In this document: positions 36,485-45,567 of the stretch, in pieces
Layout of the letters: the number at the start of each line of letters is the position of its first letter
Position numbering within the stretch: the first letter of the stretch is position 1
Translations under genes and position numbers: made by a program
NCBI RefSeq assembly: GCF_900105205.1
Contig: NZ_FNSQ01000005.1
Span: 744,001 to 808,000 of the forward strand
Direction: 5' to 3'
Length of the DNA stretch: 64,000 bases
DNA from: Microbacterium hydrocarbonoxydans
GTDB lineage: Bacteria; Actinomycetota; Actinomycetes; Actinomycetales; Microbacteriaceae
The notes under the pieces: generated by a model
Database searches by the model: none
The model's input: the letters and a program-made list of their open reading frames with translations, nothing else
What the model was told of the DNA's origin: nothing

Positions 36485-37540
36485 ATGAGTCAGGAAAGCC
36501 CTTCCCGGGTGCGTCAGCCGCGTCATTCCCGAGGGGCGGCTCCGACGCTGCACGACGTGGCACGGGAGGCGGGGGTGTCGCTCGCGACGGCATCCCGCGT
36601 GCTCAACGGATCCGAGCGCAAGGTCGCCGAGTCCTTCCGTGAGCGGGTCGAGCAGGCCGCCGCTGAGCTCGGCTACACCGCGAACGTGTCGGCCCAGGCG
36701 ACCGCACGCGGATCGTCGCCCGTGATCGCGCTGCTCGTCGCCGACATCGCCGACCCGTATTTCGGCCTCATCGCCGCGGGCGTCGCGCGCGGCGCGGACG
36801 AGCAGGGGCTCGTCGTCACCATCGCCATCACCGAGCGCGACCCCGCACGCGAGGCGCGCATCGTCAGGGCGCTGCGCGGTCAGCGACCGCAGGGGCTCAT
36901 CCTGGCGGCATCCCGCACCGCTGAGCCGACCGACTCCGACACCGCGCGCGAACTCGCGGAGTACGCCCGTTTCGGAGGACGCGTCGTGACATTCGGAGCC
37001 GGCAGCGCCGAGAACCGTCACGTCGAGATCGACAACCGCGCCGGCGCCGAAGCCCTCGGGCGTCGGATGGCGGCGCTCGGCTATCGCTCCGCCATCGCGA
37101 TCGCCGCCGCCGAAGGGGTGCTGACCTCCGACGAACGACTCGCCGGGTTCCGCGCGGGCTTCCAGGCGGAGGGCGGCTCGATCGATCGGGTGCTCCGCGG
37201 CGACTTCCGTCGGGAATCCGGTGCGCAGACGATGTCTGCGGCGCTCGCCGAGGGCGTCGAGCCCGGCACGCTCGTCTTCGCGATGAGCGACGTGGTCGCG
37301 ATCGGGGCCATGGCTGCGATCCGCGAAGCGGGGCGCGAGGTCGGCGCCGACATCGCAGTCTGCGGCTTCGACGACGTCCCCTCGAGCAGCGACGTGACCC
37401 CGGCGCTCACGACCGTGCGCGTGCCGCTGAGCGAGGTCGGCTATCAGGCGTTCCGCGCGACGGTCGACGCCGACTGGCAGCAGGCCGCGCTGCCTCTTGA
37501 GGTCATCGTCCGAGCGAGCACCCCCGGCATCGCCGGATGA
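36485..37540 (+). CDS. LacI-family transcriptional regulator
   Basis: A 351-residue regulator with a LacI headpiece (PTLHDVAREAGVSLATASRVLNGSERKVAESFRERVEQAAAELGYTANVSAQATARG) and a sugar-binding core (VIALLVADIADPYFGLIAAGVARGAD and IAVCGFDDVPSSSDVTPALTTVRVP). It sits between the sugar isomerase and glycerate kinase, whose start overlaps its stop. Its probable site is the LacI-type palindrome at 33102-33115. TATGCT six bases upstream of the ATG suggests it also has its own leaderless promoter. Confidence 0.9.
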   Translation: MSQESPSRVRQPRHSRGAAPTLHDVAREAGVSLATASRVLNGSERKVAESFRERVEQAAAELGYTANVSAQATARGSSPVIALLVADIADPYFGLIAAGVARGADEQGLVVTIAITERDPAREARIVRALRGQRPQGLILAASRTAEPTDSDTARELAEYARFGGRVVTFGAGSAENRHVEIDNRAGAEALGRRMAALGYRSAIAIAAAEGVLTSDERLAGFRAGFQAEGGSIDRVLRGDFRRESGAQTMSAALAEGVEPGTLVFAMSDVVAIGAMAAIREAGREVGADIAVCGFDDVPSSSDVTPALTTVRVPLSEVGYQAFRATVDADWQQAALPLEVIVRASTPGIAG

Positions 37541-38637
37541 TGAGGGTGGTGCTGGCGCCCGACAGCTTCAAGGGCACGATCACGGCAGCAGATGCCGCCG
37601 CAGCGCTCGCAGAGGGGTGGGCGTCTATCGATCCGTCCGCGGAGTTCGTGCATCGACCCATGGCCGACGGCGGCGAAGGCACCATGGCCGCGTTCGCTGC
37701 CGCGGTGCCGGATGCCGAGCGGATGCCGGTGGTCGTCGACGGGCCGGCCGGCGTACCGGTCTCCGCCCATTGGCTGCTTCTGCCGCCAACCGCCGACGCA
37801 CCGGGTGGCATCGCGGTCATCGACCTCGCCTCGACCTCGGGTATCGAGCTCCTCGACGCCCTGCGTCCGTGGGATGCGGACACCACCGGGTTCGGTCAGG
37901 CGATCGTCGCGGCCCTCGAGCACGGCGTCTCCCGCCTGGTGCTCGGCATCGGGTCGAGCGCGTCCAACGACGGCGGCACCGGGATGCTGACTGCCCTCGG
38001 CGCGCGATTCCTCGACTCGTCTGGCGCGGCGGTCGCGCGAGGAGCCCGCGGTCTCGTCGACATCGCCGCCGTCGACCTGAGCGGGCTGCGCACGGCGCCG
38101 CAGGTGCGTGTGCTCACGGATGTCACGAATCCGCTCGCAGGACCCCGGGGGGCCGCCGCCGTGTTCGGTCCGCAGAAGGGGCTCGCCGGCGACGAGATCG
38201 GGCACGTGGATGCTGCGCTCCTCCGACTCGCCGGTCTGCTCGGCCTCGACCCGGAGCTGCCGGGTGCGGGAGCGGCCGGTGGCACGGGCGGTGCGCTGGT
38301 CGCCTGGGGGGCGACGCTCGCCCCGGGCGCTGCCGAGGTCGCCGAGCTGATCGGACTCGCGGATGCCATCGCGGAGGCCGACGTCGTCATCACGGGCGAA
38401 GGATCGTTCGACGGTCAGTCCGGCGACGGCAAGGTGCCCTCGTACATCGCCGGCCTCGCGACCGCTTCGAGGGCGACCGCGCTGCTCGCGGCCGGACGCA
38501 TCGCGGCCGATTCCGACACGGCGCTGTTCGCGGCATCCGCGTCTCTGACCACTCTCGCCGGATCGTCGGATGCCGCGCTTGCCGACCCCGAACGCTGGTT
38601 GCGCGAGGCCGGGGCGCTGCTCGCGCGGTCGGTCTGA
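37537..38637 (+). CDS. Glycerate kinase
   Basis: A 366-residue class-II-like (GlxK/GarK) kinase that phosphorylates D-glycerate, usually to 2-phosphoglycerate. The N-terminus [27 protein letters not shown] and the segments [53 protein letters not shown] and [17 protein letters not shown] are all diagnostic. Coupled to the upstream LacI gene by a 4-bp overlap, it suggests that the operon's pathway ends in glycerate. The C-terminal stop is followed by repeat array B. Confidence 0.93.
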   Translation: MMRVVLAPDSFKGTITAADAAAALAEGWASIDPSAEFVHRPMADGGEGTMAAFAAAVPDAERMPVVVDGPAGVPVSAHWLLLPPTADAPGGIAVIDLASTSGIELLDALRPWDADTTGFGQAIVAALEHGVSRLVLGIGSSASNDGGTGMLTALGARFLDSSGAAVARGARGLVDIAAVDLSGLRTAPQVRVLTDVTNPLAGPRGAAAVFGPQKGLAGDEIGHVDAALLRLAGLLGLDPELPGAGAAGGTGGALVAWGATLAPGAAEVAELIGLADAIAEADVVITGEGSFDGQSGDGKVPSYIAGLATASRATALLAAGRIAADSDTALFAASASLTTLAGSSDAALADPERWLREAGALLARSV

Positions 38638-38685
38638 CGCGCCGCCGCGTGCGACAGGTGTCCTTGCGTGCTGGCTGCTCGCCGG

Positions 38686-38829
38686 GCGGGGTCAGTTTCG
38701 CATCGTGGTCGCGCTGCGGGGTCACTTTCGTATCGGAGTCGCGCTGCGGGGTCACTTGGGCATCGGAGTCGCGCTGCGGGGTCACCTTCGCATCGGAACG
38801 GGCCGATTCGGATGCGCTATTGACCCCGC
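38686..38829. repeat. 30-bp repeat array B1 (four direct, one inverted copy)
   Basis: Units start at 38686, 38716, 38746 and 38776, exactly 30 bp apart, each with GCGGGGTCASTTTCGCATCG (variants TTGGG, CCTTC) and a GGTCGCGCT-type filler. The inverted copy GATGCGCTATTGACCCCGC ends at 38829. The last direct and the inverted copy give a stem of 9 bp, a 4/4 internal loop and 6 bp. It lies in the 449-bp gap between convergent glycerate kinase and pgm. Confidence 0.87.
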
Positions 38830-38912
38830 TTGCGTCATTGAACACGGCACGGACACAGGTGGCGGTAGGGCGGGTAAGTGGGAGGCCGCCCCGGCGGGGT
38901 ATGCCCCCCCGG

Positions 38913-39026
38913 GCGGGGTCACTTTGGCATCGGGATCCCCGGGCGGGGTCAGTTTCGCATCGGACTCCCGCTGCGGGGTCACTTCCGCATCGAAACGGGC
39001 CGATTCGGATGCGCTATTGACCCCGC
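38913..39026. repeat. 30-bp repeat array B2 (three direct, one inverted copy)
   Basis: Units start at 38913, 38943 and 38973 (30-bp period) and are closed by an inverted copy at 39000-39026 that is identical over 27 bp to the inverted copy of array B1. A partial inverted fragment (TTGACCCCGC) follows at 39038-39047. The two arrays look like a duplicated cassette. No gene is visible in this gap. Confidence 0.87.
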
Positions 39027-39086
39027 CCGTTGGGACGTTGACCCCGCACGGGTGACGTGCGGGCGGAACGCGGACGCGAGTGGCGA

Positions 39087-40730
39087 TCAGCCGCCGAGGG
39101 CGGCCGACACGACGGCGCGAGCTTCGGCCTGCACCTCGGCGAGGTGCTCGGGTCCGCGCAGGCTCTCGGCATACAGCTTGTAGACGTCTTCGGTGCCGGA
39201 GGGGCGGGCCGCGAACCACGCATGCTCGGTCTGCACCTTGAGGCCGCCGATCGCCGCGCCGTTGCCCGGCGCGTGCGACAGCTTGGCGGTGATCTCCTCA
39301 CCGGCGAGGGTCGTCGCCGACACGGCATCCGGTGCGAGCTTGCCGAGCGTGGCTTTCTGCGCGGGCGTCGCGGGCGCGTCCACGCGCTGGTAGGCGGAGG
39401 AACCGAAAGCGGCCTCCAGCTCGGCATACCGCTCCGACGGGGTCTTGCCCGTCACCGCGATGATCTCGGCCGCCAGCAGGCACAGCAGGATGCCGTCCTT
39501 GTCCGTCGACCACACCGATCCGTCCTTGCGGAGGAAGGATGCTCCGGCCGACTCCTCGCCGCCGAAGGCCACCGAGCCGTCGAGCAGGCCCGGCACGAAC
39601 CACTTGAAGCCGACGGGCACCTCGAGCAGACGGCGTCCGAGCGACTCGGCGACGCGGTCGATGATCATCGACGAGACGAGGGTCTTGCCGATCGCGGCGT
39701 CGCGCGGCCACTCGGCGCGGTGCGAGAACAGGTAGTCGATCGCCACGGCGAGATAGTGGTTCGGGTTCATGAGCCCGGCGTCGGGGGTGACGATGCCGTG
39801 GCGGTCGGCATCCGCGTCGTTGCCGGTCAGGACGTCGAAGTCGCCCTTCTTGGCCACGAGCGACGCCATCGCAGAGGGAGATGACGGATCCATGCGGATC
39901 TTCTCGTCCCAGTCGAGCGTCATGAAGCTCCAGGTCGGGTCGACCTCGGGGTTCACCACGGTGAGGTCGAGGTCATGCACCTCCTTGATCAGCGCCCAGT
40001 ACTCCACCGAGGCCCCGCCGAGCGGGTCGGCGCCGATGCGCACACCCGCCTTGCGGATCGCGTCGAGGTCGATGATCGTCGCGAGATCCCGCACGTATGC
40101 GTCGCGGAAGTCGTAGCCGGGCAGGGCATCCCAGTCGATGTCGGCGAACCGCTCGCGCTTGACGTCGACCAGACCGCCGGCGATCAGCTCGTTCGCGCGA
40201 TCCGCGATCCATCCGGTCGCGTCGGTGTCGGCGGGTCCGCCGTGCGGAGGGTTGTACTTGAAGCCGCCGTCGCGGGGCGGGTTGTGCGACGGGGTGACCA
40301 CGATGCCGTCGGCGCGGCCGGCGGCATCCGGTGCGAGGTCGCGGTTGAAGGTGAGGATCGCGTGGCTGAGTGCGGGCGTCGGCACCCAGGCGTCGCGCGA
40401 GTCGACGCGCACGTCGACGCCGTTGGCCACCAGCACCTCGATGGCGCTGCGTTCGGCCGGCAGCGAGAGCGCGTGCGTGTCCCGACCGAGGAAGAGCGGA
40501 CCGGTGATGCCCTGGCCCGCGCGATAGTCGACGATCGCCTGGGTGGTGGCGAGGATGTGGTTCTCGTTGAAGCTGTTCGTCAGTGACGACCCTCGGTGAC
40601 CGCTCGTGCCGAACGCGACTCGCTCGGCGGCGACGCCGGGGTCGGGGACGCGGTCGTAGTACGCGGCGATCAGCTCGTCGACATCGATCAGGTCTGATTC
40701 CTCGGCAGGGAGGCCGGCGCGGCTCGTCAT
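39087..40730 (-). CDS. pgm: Phosphoglucomutase (alpha-D-glucose phosphate-specific)
   Basis: A 547-residue phosphohexomutase interconverting glucose-1-phosphate and glucose-6-phosphate, linking the gal genes' product to glycolysis. [13 protein letters not shown] starts domain 1, the phosphoserine is in [14 protein letters not shown], the metal loop is [12 protein letters not shown], the sugar-specificity loop is [12 protein letters not shown], and the phosphate-binding loop is [16 protein letters not shown]. The start chosen is the ATG at 40730 (MTSRAG); a perfect palindrome abuts it directly. The stop faces repeat array B2. Confidence 0.94.
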   Translation of the reverse strand: MTSRAGLPAEESDLIDVDELIAAYYDRVPDPGVAAERVAFGTSGHRGSSLTNSFNENHILATTQAIVDYRAGQGITGPLFLGRDTHALSLPAERSAIEVLVANGVDVRVDSRDAWVPTPALSHAILTFNRDLAPDAAGRADGIVVTPSHNPPRDGGFKYNPPHGGPADTDATGWIADRANELIAGGLVDVKRERFADIDWDALPGYDFRDAYVRDLATIIDLDAIRKAGVRIGADPLGGASVEYWALIKEVHDLDLTVVNPEVDPTWSFMTLDWDEKIRMDPSSPSAMASLVAKKGDFDVLTGNDADADRHGIVTPDAGLMNPNHYLAVAIDYLFSHRAEWPRDAAIGKTLVSSMIIDRVAESLGRRLLEVPVGFKWFVPGLLDGSVAFGGEESAGASFLRKDGSVWSTDKDGILLCLLAAEIIAVTGKTPSERYAELEAAFGSSAYQRVDAPATPAQKATLGKLAPDAVSATTLAGEEITAKLSHAPGNGAAIGGLKVQTEHAWFAARPSGTEDVYKLYAESLRGPEHLAEVQAEARAVVSAALGG

Positions 40731-40743
40731 GCAGACAGTCTGC
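40731..40743. promoter_or_regulatory. Palindrome abutting the pgm start codon
   Basis: GCAGACAGTCTGC is a perfect 13-bp palindrome directly next to the pgm ATG and shares the core AGACAGTCT with the MarR operator at 5203-5217. Operator function is speculative. Confidence 0.35.
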
Positions 40744-40801
40744 CCCCATCTCGGCATCCGCGCATCTTCTGGGCCCGCGCCGGTGCCCTAAGGTGAAACG
40801 C

Positions 40802-41743
40802 GTGACTGAACGCCGCACCTACAGCTATCTCGGCCCTGCCGGCACGTTCACCGAAGCGGCTCTCGAACAGGTCGCCGAGGCGCGCGGTCAGGACTGGCGC
40901 GCGGTGCACAACGTGGGCGAGGCGCTCGCCGACGTCCTGGAGGGTCGCAGCGACGCCGCGATGATCGCGATCGAGAACTCGATCGAGGGCGGTGTCTCGA
41001 CGACTCAGGATGCTCTGGCGACGCTGCCGGGACTGCGGATCATCGGCGAGTACCTGGTACCGGTGAACTTCGTGCTCGTGGCTCCTCGGGGTACGACGCT
41101 CAATGATGTGCAGGTCATCGCCGCGCATCCCGTCGCCTATGCGCAGTGCCACGGCTGGCTCGGTGAGCATCTGCCGACGCACTCGCACGTACCGGCGGCG
41201 AGCAACGTCGCCTCGGCGGTCGGCATGCTCGACGGCGGTCTTCCCGCGCAGGCGGCCATCGCCGCTCCCGGCGTCGTCAAGCACCTCGATGTCGACGTGC
41301 TCGCCGAGGACATCGGCGACAACGCGCAGGCGGTCACGCGCTTCGTGCTCGTCACCCGCACCACCACGGCACCCGCTCCCACCGGCGCCGACAAGACCTC
41401 GCTGATCGTCGAGCTGCCGAACGATCATCCCGGATCGCTGCTCGAGATGCTCGAGCAGTTCTCGACCCGCGGCATCAATCTCTCGCTGATCCAGTCGCGT
41501 CCGATCGGCGACGAGCTCGGCCGCTACCGATTCGTGATCGACGCCGACGGTCATATCGAGCACGAGCGGATGGCCGATGCGCTGCTCGGCATCCGCCGCT
41601 TCAGCCCCCGCGTGGTCTTCCTCGGCTCGTATCCTCGGGCCGACCGGCAGATCGTGCAGTACCCCGAGCGCTACTCCGACGACGTGTTCGTCGAGGCGCG
41701 CGACTGGCTGCGCGGCATCCTCAGCGGCGAACCCGAAGACTGA
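40802..41743 (+). CDS. pheA: Prephenate dehydratase
   Basis: A 313-residue enzyme of phenylalanine synthesis (prephenate to phenylpyruvate). The catalytic domain begins YSYLGPAGTFTEAAL and contains IENSIEGGVSTTQDAL and the catalytic TRF motif in QAVTRFVLV. Residues about 195-275 form an ACT domain (LIVELPNDHPGSLLEMLEQFSTRGINLSLIQSRPIG) for allosteric feedback by phenylalanine. It is a stand-alone dehydratase without a chorismate mutase domain, as usual in actinobacteria. TAAGGT lies seven bases before the GTG start, consistent with leaderless initiation. A strong hairpin terminator follows at 41825. Confidence 0.94.
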   Translation: MTERRTYSYLGPAGTFTEAALEQVAEARGQDWRAVHNVGEALADVLEGRSDAAMIAIENSIEGGVSTTQDALATLPGLRIIGEYLVPVNFVLVAPRGTTLNDVQVIAAHPVAYAQCHGWLGEHLPTHSHVPAASNVASAVGMLDGGLPAQAAIAAPGVVKHLDVDVLAEDIGDNAQAVTRFVLVTRTTTAPAPTGADKTSLIVELPNDHPGSLLEMLEQFSTRGINLSLIQSRPIGDELGRYRFVIDADGHIEHERMADALLGIRRFSPRVVFLGSYPRADRQIVQYPERYSDDVFVEARDWLRGILSGEPED

Positions 41744-41824
41744 CGGCCGCAGCAGACAGTCCCCCAGGCGTCGCCGGTCACGGCCGAGCCGTACGGCGGT
41801 GGTGCGGTGGCGGTGCAGCGCACG

Positions 41825-41852
41825 GCGGTCGCGGGATGATTCCCGCGACCGC
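41825..41852 (+). terminator. Hairpin terminator downstream of pheA
   Basis: GCGGTCGCGGGA and TCCCGCGACCGC form a perfect 12-bp stem with a TGAT loop, 81 bp after the pheA stop. It is followed by a pyrimidine-rich CCCCTTGTTTCC tract. Confidence 0.65.
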
Positions 41853-41956
41853 GTCGCCCCTCTGCCCCTTGTTTCCCCGCTCGAAAGTCAGTGCCGGGAC
41901 GTGAGCGGCCCGCGCGTGAGTGCGTGCGAGTCCGTGCCCGGATCCGTGCTCGGAAG

Positions 41957-42169
41957 TCAGTGCTCGCGGAACATCGGCCACCCGCTGCCCGGCAGCATGT
42001 GGGAGTGCAGGGCGCCCTTCGCCGATTCCAGCGTCGGATAGGTGCCGGTCGCGGCATCCGATCCCGCCATGACGACGGTGTAGCCCTCGTCATCGTGTCG
42101 GATGCTGCCGACGACTCCGTTCGTGCCGTACGCCACCCAGAGGGCCAGGGTCTTGGTCGTGCTCATCAT
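41957..42169 (-). CDS. Small hypothetical protein (70 aa)
   Basis: A 70-residue protein read MSTTKTLALWVAYGTNGVVGSIRHDDEGYTVVMAGSDAATGTYPTLESAKGALHSHMLPGSGWPMFREH after an initial Met. The pattern of a short beta-hairpin domain with GYxVxMxGS and a following SAKGAL helix recalls small domains that display DUF2188-like folds, but I do not recognise the family. The ATG at 42169 has a strong GGAAGGGG ribosome-binding site. Good Shine-Dalgarno and codon use support it as real. Convergent with pheA; divergent or upstream neighbours are separated by repeat array C. Confidence 0.7.
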   Translation of the reverse strand: MMSTTKTLALWVAYGTNGVVGSIRHDDEGYTVVMAGSDAATGTYPTLESAKGALHSHMLPGSGWPMFREH

Positions 42170-42260
42170 CGAACCCCTTCCGTTGGTGGTGACGCTACGC
42201 CCCGGCGCATCGGAATACCAGCCCTTGACGCCGCGGGTTCTCGGCCGGTGCGCCCCCTGG

Positions 42261-42378
42261 GTGCGGGGCCAGTTCCGCATCGCGCGCCTGTGCGGGGTCA
42301 CTTCTGCACCGTAAAGGGGTGATTCGGATGCGGAAGTGGCCCCGCCTGGGTGCTGGCCTGGGGAAGTGGCCCCACCTG
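42261..42378. repeat. Repeat array C (two direct, one full and one partial inverted copy)
   Basis: Direct units at 42261 (GTGCGGGGCCAGTTCCGCAT) and 42290 (GTGCGGGGTCACTTCTGCAC), then inverted copy GGATGCGGAAGTGGCCCCGC (42326-42345) and a partial one (GGAAGTGGCCCCACC, 42362-42376). The second direct and first inverted copies pair without interruption over 17 bp in RNA, including two G-U pairs. The 253-bp gap holds no other feature. Confidence 0.82.
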
Positions 42379-42422
42379 GACGGGGGCGGCGAGCGGGGGA
42401 ACGCGGATAGGGGGAGCGCGGC

Positions 42423-43343
42423 TCAGCGGCGGGATGCCATCGCGCGACGGATGCGGTCCAGTAGCGGTCGTTCATCGTTCAGATCGAGCTGCGTGACGCG
42501 GATGACGATCCATCCGTCGTCCTCGAGTTCGCGCTGACGTCGGACGTCGCGCCGCCACTGATCACGGCTCGTGCGGTGTCCGTCGCCTTCGTACTCGATT
42601 GCGATCTTGAAAGCGGGATATGCCATGTCGCTCCGCGCGATGAGGATGCTGTTGCGGTGGATCTCGTACTGCACGACGGGTTCGGGAAGACCTCCAGCCA
42701 CGAGGAGCATCCTCGTCTCGGTCTCCTTCGGCGATTCCACTCCTGCGCGGGCGCGGGACAGCGCATCACGGACTCGTCGCGAGCCGGGAAAGCGACCCCA
42801 GGCCTCAAGGCGCTGAGTGATGTCGGTCGCGGTGTATGTCGGACGCCCCGGCCGCAGCCCGGGATAGTTGTCGGACGTGCTGATGAGCGCGTCGAGGGCG
42901 ATGACCATCTGATCGTCTGTCAGCGTCGCCGCGCACATGAACAGTGCCGCCACCGGATCGACGATCGGGATTCCGCCGATTCGCCAGGGATGTGCTCGTC
43001 CCTCGGCCAGGCGCCGTCCGGTGACGCCGCGGTTGCGGGCACGGGCCGAACCCGTGGCCACGACCACGATGATCGGTGCCTCGACGCTCCAGATGCCGGG
43101 GTGTGGATACCCCCACACGCGCATCGCCGTCTCCCCGCCGATGAGCTGACCGCCGTGCAGGCGGGGCACGAGGGCGGCGACTCGCTCGAACGGTGTTTCC
43201 GCGGGCGTGATCGAGCGCACTCCGCGAAAGGGACGGTCGAGATCGCGCGCAGATGCGCGACCCCGGCCTATACCCGCGGCTGCGGCCTGCCGCACCGAGA
43301 AGTGGCGGTCGAGATCGTCGGGCAGAACTATCCGATGGCGCAT
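42423..43343 (-). CDS. AbiEi-like winged-helix protein with C-terminal DUF559 nuclease-like domain
   Basis: A 306-residue protein. The N-terminus (LDRHFSVRQAAAAGIGRGRASARDLDRPFRGVRSI) looks like the winged helix of AbiEi-type antitoxins. The middle (VPRLHGGQLIGGETAMRVWGYPHP, VDPAVALFMCA-like VDPVAALFMCAATL) is typical of the widespread actinobacterial family. The C-terminus has FKIAIEYEGDGHRTSRDQWRRDVRRQRELEDDGWIVIRVT, the DUF559/Vsr-like PD-(D/E)xK core. No cognate AbiEii toxin is adjacent, so a toxin-antitoxin role is unsupported. The start at 43343 is the first good Met; upstream readings enter repeat array D. Confidence 0.78.
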   Translation of the reverse strand: MRHRIVLPDDLDRHFSVRQAAAAGIGRGRASARDLDRPFRGVRSITPAETPFERVAALVPRLHGGQLIGGETAMRVWGYPHPGIWSVEAPIIVVVATGSARARNRGVTGRRLAEGRAHPWRIGGIPIVDPVAALFMCAATLTDDQMVIALDALISTSDNYPGLRPGRPTYTATDITQRLEAWGRFPGSRRVRDALSRARAGVESPKETETRMLLVAGGLPEPVVQYEIHRNSILIARSDMAYPAFKIAIEYEGDGHRTSRDQWRRDVRRQRELEDDGWIVIRVTQLDLNDERPLLDRIRRAMASRR

Positions 43344-43402
43344 CCGATCACGATCGCTGATCGGACGCGTCGAACCGCGCGACGGGTGCCGGAAACCCGG
43401 GA

Positions 43403-43542
43403 GATGTGCATAAGTCGCGCTTGTGGACCGAGTTCGCGGTGAGTGCAGCCGGGGGCGCGGGCGGGGCCACTTATGCATCCGCCCACATGGGCGGGGCCAC
43501 TTGTGCATCCCCAAACGGCTTTTCGGATGCGGAATCGACCCC
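43403..43542. repeat. 30-bp repeat array D (two direct, one inverted, one partial inverted copy)
   Basis: Direct units GGGCGGGGCCACTTATGCAT and GGGCGGGGCCACTTGTGCAT start at 43458 and 43488 (30-bp period). They are closed by an inverted copy (GGATGCGGAATCGACCCCGC ending at 43542) and preceded by a partial inverted fragment GATGTGCATAAGT at 43403-43415. It fills the 277-bp gap upstream of the DUF559 gene; the rest of the gap is CGCGCCACGCACGAG-type simple sequence. Confidence 0.82.
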
Positions 43543-43620
43543 GCAGTGCACGAGCGCGCCACGCACGAGCGCGCCACGCGAGAGCGCACCACGCGGGAGC
43601 GCGCGCGGCGCCAGGCGCGG

Positions 43621-44660
43621 CTACAGTGCGGCGGCGATGAGCTCGAGCGTCTGAGCGCGGCCGGCGGCGGCATCCCGCGGCTCGGCTTCGTACGCTCCGG
43701 CGACCGGCGACAGCATGACCTCGTCGACGCCGTACTTCTCGGCGAAGGCCCGCACCTCGTCGGCGACGGATTCCCCGGTGCCGACGAACCACCGCGAACG
43801 CGCGGCTTCGACGACCTGGTCGGTCGCGGCATCCGATTCGGCGGCCAGCGCCTCTTCGACCGTCTCGAGTGCGATGAGCGGCTTGTTCAGTCGCAGGCGC
43901 GACATCATCCGCAGCTGAGGGAGGGCGCGCGCCTCGGCCTCCTCCTGCGTGGGGGAGGCGACGACATTGACGGTCAGGAACGTCCGCGGCTCGGGGTGCT
44001 CCTCGCTCGGCTGATAGCCGGTGCGGTAGAGGTCGAGCGCCCGCTCGAGACCCTGCCCCGAGAAGTGGTTGGCGAAGACGTACGGCAGGCCATGGGATGC
44101 CGCGAGCTGCGCCGAGTAGTCGCTGGACCCGAGCAGCCAGACCTCGGGACTCCCGGTGGCGGACGGGGTCGCATGCACGGTGTACTCGCCGCCGGAGGTG
44201 AAGCGCACGGTCGCGCCCTCACCCGAGATGAGCGCGGCGATGTCCTGCACGTTGCGGGGGAACTGCTCGACGTCGCTCGTCGTGCCCGATCCGCGCAGCA
44301 GCTGAGTGATGACCGGGTCGCTGCCGGGCGCGCGGCCGAGTCCGAGGTCGATGCGCCCCGGAGCGATGGCCTCGAGGGCGGCGAACTGCTCGGCGACGAT
44401 GAGCGGCGCGTGGTTGGGGAGCATGACGCCCCCGGAACCCAGGCGGATCCTCGACGTGCGCATCGCGGCGGCGGCGATCAGCACCGGGGAGTGGTGGATG
44501 CCACGGCCGGCATGTTGTGGTGCTCCGCGAACCAGTAGCGGCGGTAGCCGAGCCGGTCGGCGGTGGCGGCGAGATCGAGGGAGGAGGCGATGGCCTCGGC
44601 ACTGGTCTGGCCGGTTCGCACCGGGATGAGGTCGAGGACGGAGAGCGCGGTGGAAGTCAT
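43621..44660 (-). pseudogene. LLM-class flavin-dependent oxidoreductase, frameshifted by one missing base at 44486-44489
   Basis: A luciferase-like monooxygenase (MsnO8-type) that would use reduced flavin and O2. The N-terminus MTSTALSVLDLIPVRTGQTSAEAIASSLDLAATADRLGYRRYWFAEHHNMPAVAS is classic. The frame breaks at the GGGG run (plus strand), and the protein continues PVLIAAAAMRTSRIRLGSGGVMLPNHAPLIVAEQFAALEAIAPGRIDLGLGRAPGSD in another frame. Adding one base gives 346 residues, the normal length. The C-terminal half is complete to the stop at 43621. Probably intact in the cell; the substrate is unknown. Confidence 0.85.
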
Positions 44661-44720
44661 CCTCGAATGCAACGGCAGGAGCGGGCGGAGCATTCCCGCC
44701 CGCTCCGTCGGCGCGCCACG

Positions 44721-44957
44721 TCAGGCTGCGGCCAGCGCTGCGGATGCCGCGGGGGAGAACTCCTCGGCCAGCGCCCGGCGTGTGAGGTGATAGCGGATGT
44801 GCCACGCCGCGCTGAAGCTCTGGTCGGGGAGCTGCGCGAGCACGGCGCGATCGTCGGATCCGAGGCCGTCGCGGGCCGCTTCCCTGAGCAGATCGTCGCG
44901 GGTGGCCGGGTACTCCATACCGCGGAGGAAACGGTCGAGAGCAGGGGTCGTGTGCAT
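44721..44957 (-). CDS. DUF2795 protein
   Basis: A 78-residue helical protein matching the DUF2795 pattern: LDRFLRGMEYPATRDDLLREAARDGLGSDDRAVLAQLPDQSFSAAWHIRYHLTRRALAEEF. Function unknown; the family is common in high-GC Gram-positives, often near stress genes. The start at 44957 follows a GAAAGGA ribosome-binding site. It lies just downstream of hsp20 on the same strand (64-bp gap), so it may share its stress-linked transcript. Confidence 0.82.
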   Translation of the reverse strand: MHTTPALDRFLRGMEYPATRDDLLREAARDGLGSDDRAVLAQLPDQSFSAAWHIRYHLTRRALAEEFSPAASAALAAA

Positions 44958-45021
44958 GGGATCGTCCTTTCCGAAGGGAGAGCGGGGTGGGCCGGGGTGC
45001 GCGCCCCGGCCCACCGAGGGG

Positions 45022-45444
45022 TCAGGCCGTGATCGACTGCCGGTTGTCGCTCGACTCGACCTCGATCTTGCGGGGCTTCGCGCGCTCGCTGACCGGGATG
45101 ATCACCGAGAGCACGCCGCTCTCGTACGAGGCGCTGATCGCGTCGAGGTCGACGCCGTCGCCGAGCGAGAACTGGCGCAGGAACGACCCGGCGCCGCGTT
45201 CGCGAGCGAGCCAGCGCACGCCCTCGCGACTGTCGGCGGTACGCTGGGCGCGGATCGTGAGCTGTCCGCCGTCCAGGTCGACGTCGATCGAACCCGGATC
45301 GATGCCGGGGAGGTCGGCGTGCAGGACGTACCTGTCGCCGTCGCGGAAGAGGTCCACCGGCATGAGACGCGGTGCGCGGACGGAGTCCAGCACGCTCGCG
45401 GCGAAGCGGTCGAGCTGACTGAACGGATCGAATGACATGGCCAT
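45022..45444 (-). CDS. Hsp20/alpha-crystallin small heat-shock protein
   Basis: A 140-residue ATP-independent chaperone. It starts MAMSFDPFSQLDRFAASVLD, has the alpha-crystallin core MPVDLFRDGDRYVLHADLPGIDPGSIDVDLDGGQLTIRAQRT and the C-terminal beta9 motif ESGVLSVIIPVSERAKPRKIEVE. This is the classic GVLxxxxP and PKxI pattern, with RKIEVE as the inter-dimer tail. The ATG at 45444 follows AAAGGAGA. Divergent from a MerR-type regulator across a 123-bp AT-rich gap with palindromes, like Hsp20/HspR pairs. Confidence 0.92.
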   Translation of the reverse strand: MAMSFDPFSQLDRFAASVLDSVRAPRLMPVDLFRDGDRYVLHADLPGIDPGSIDVDLDGGQLTIRAQRTADSREGVRWLARERGAGSFLRQFSLGDGVDLDAISASYESGVLSVIIPVSERAKPRKIEVESSDNRQSITA

Positions 45445-45484
45445 GAGTGTCTCCTTTCGTGTGGCCCAGTCGGGGCGATGAAGG

Positions 45485-45541
45485 TGCAGATTATCTGCAA
45501 CCGTTGCTATAGATTTGTTATAGATCAAGTCCAGATAGAAT
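45485..45541. promoter_or_regulatory. Shared hsp20/merR control region
   Basis: TGCAGATTATCTGCA (45485-45499) is a perfect 15-bp palindrome. Two direct TATAGAT copies (45508-45514, 45519-45525) lie 11 bp apart on the same helix face. TAGAAT at 45536-45541 may be the -10 box of the MerR gene. This is one of the few AT-rich stretches in the window; no classic HAIR element (CTTGAGT-N7-ACTCAAG) is seen. Confidence 0.55.
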
Positions 45542-45567
45542 GCAAGTGCGTCGAGAAGGAGGTGTCG

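Noticed and set aside
38570..39219. Repeat-protein reading of the arrays (10-residue repeats such as CGVTFASESR)
   Set aside because: A 30-bp period gives open 10-residue repeats in several frames on both strands simply because the unit is a multiple of three. No consistent frame, start or ribosome-binding site is shared between arrays.
42423..43343. AbiE toxin-antitoxin system
   Set aside because: The AbiEi-like/DUF559 protein has no neighbouring AbiEii nucleotidyltransferase; the adjacent gene is a flavin monooxygenase.
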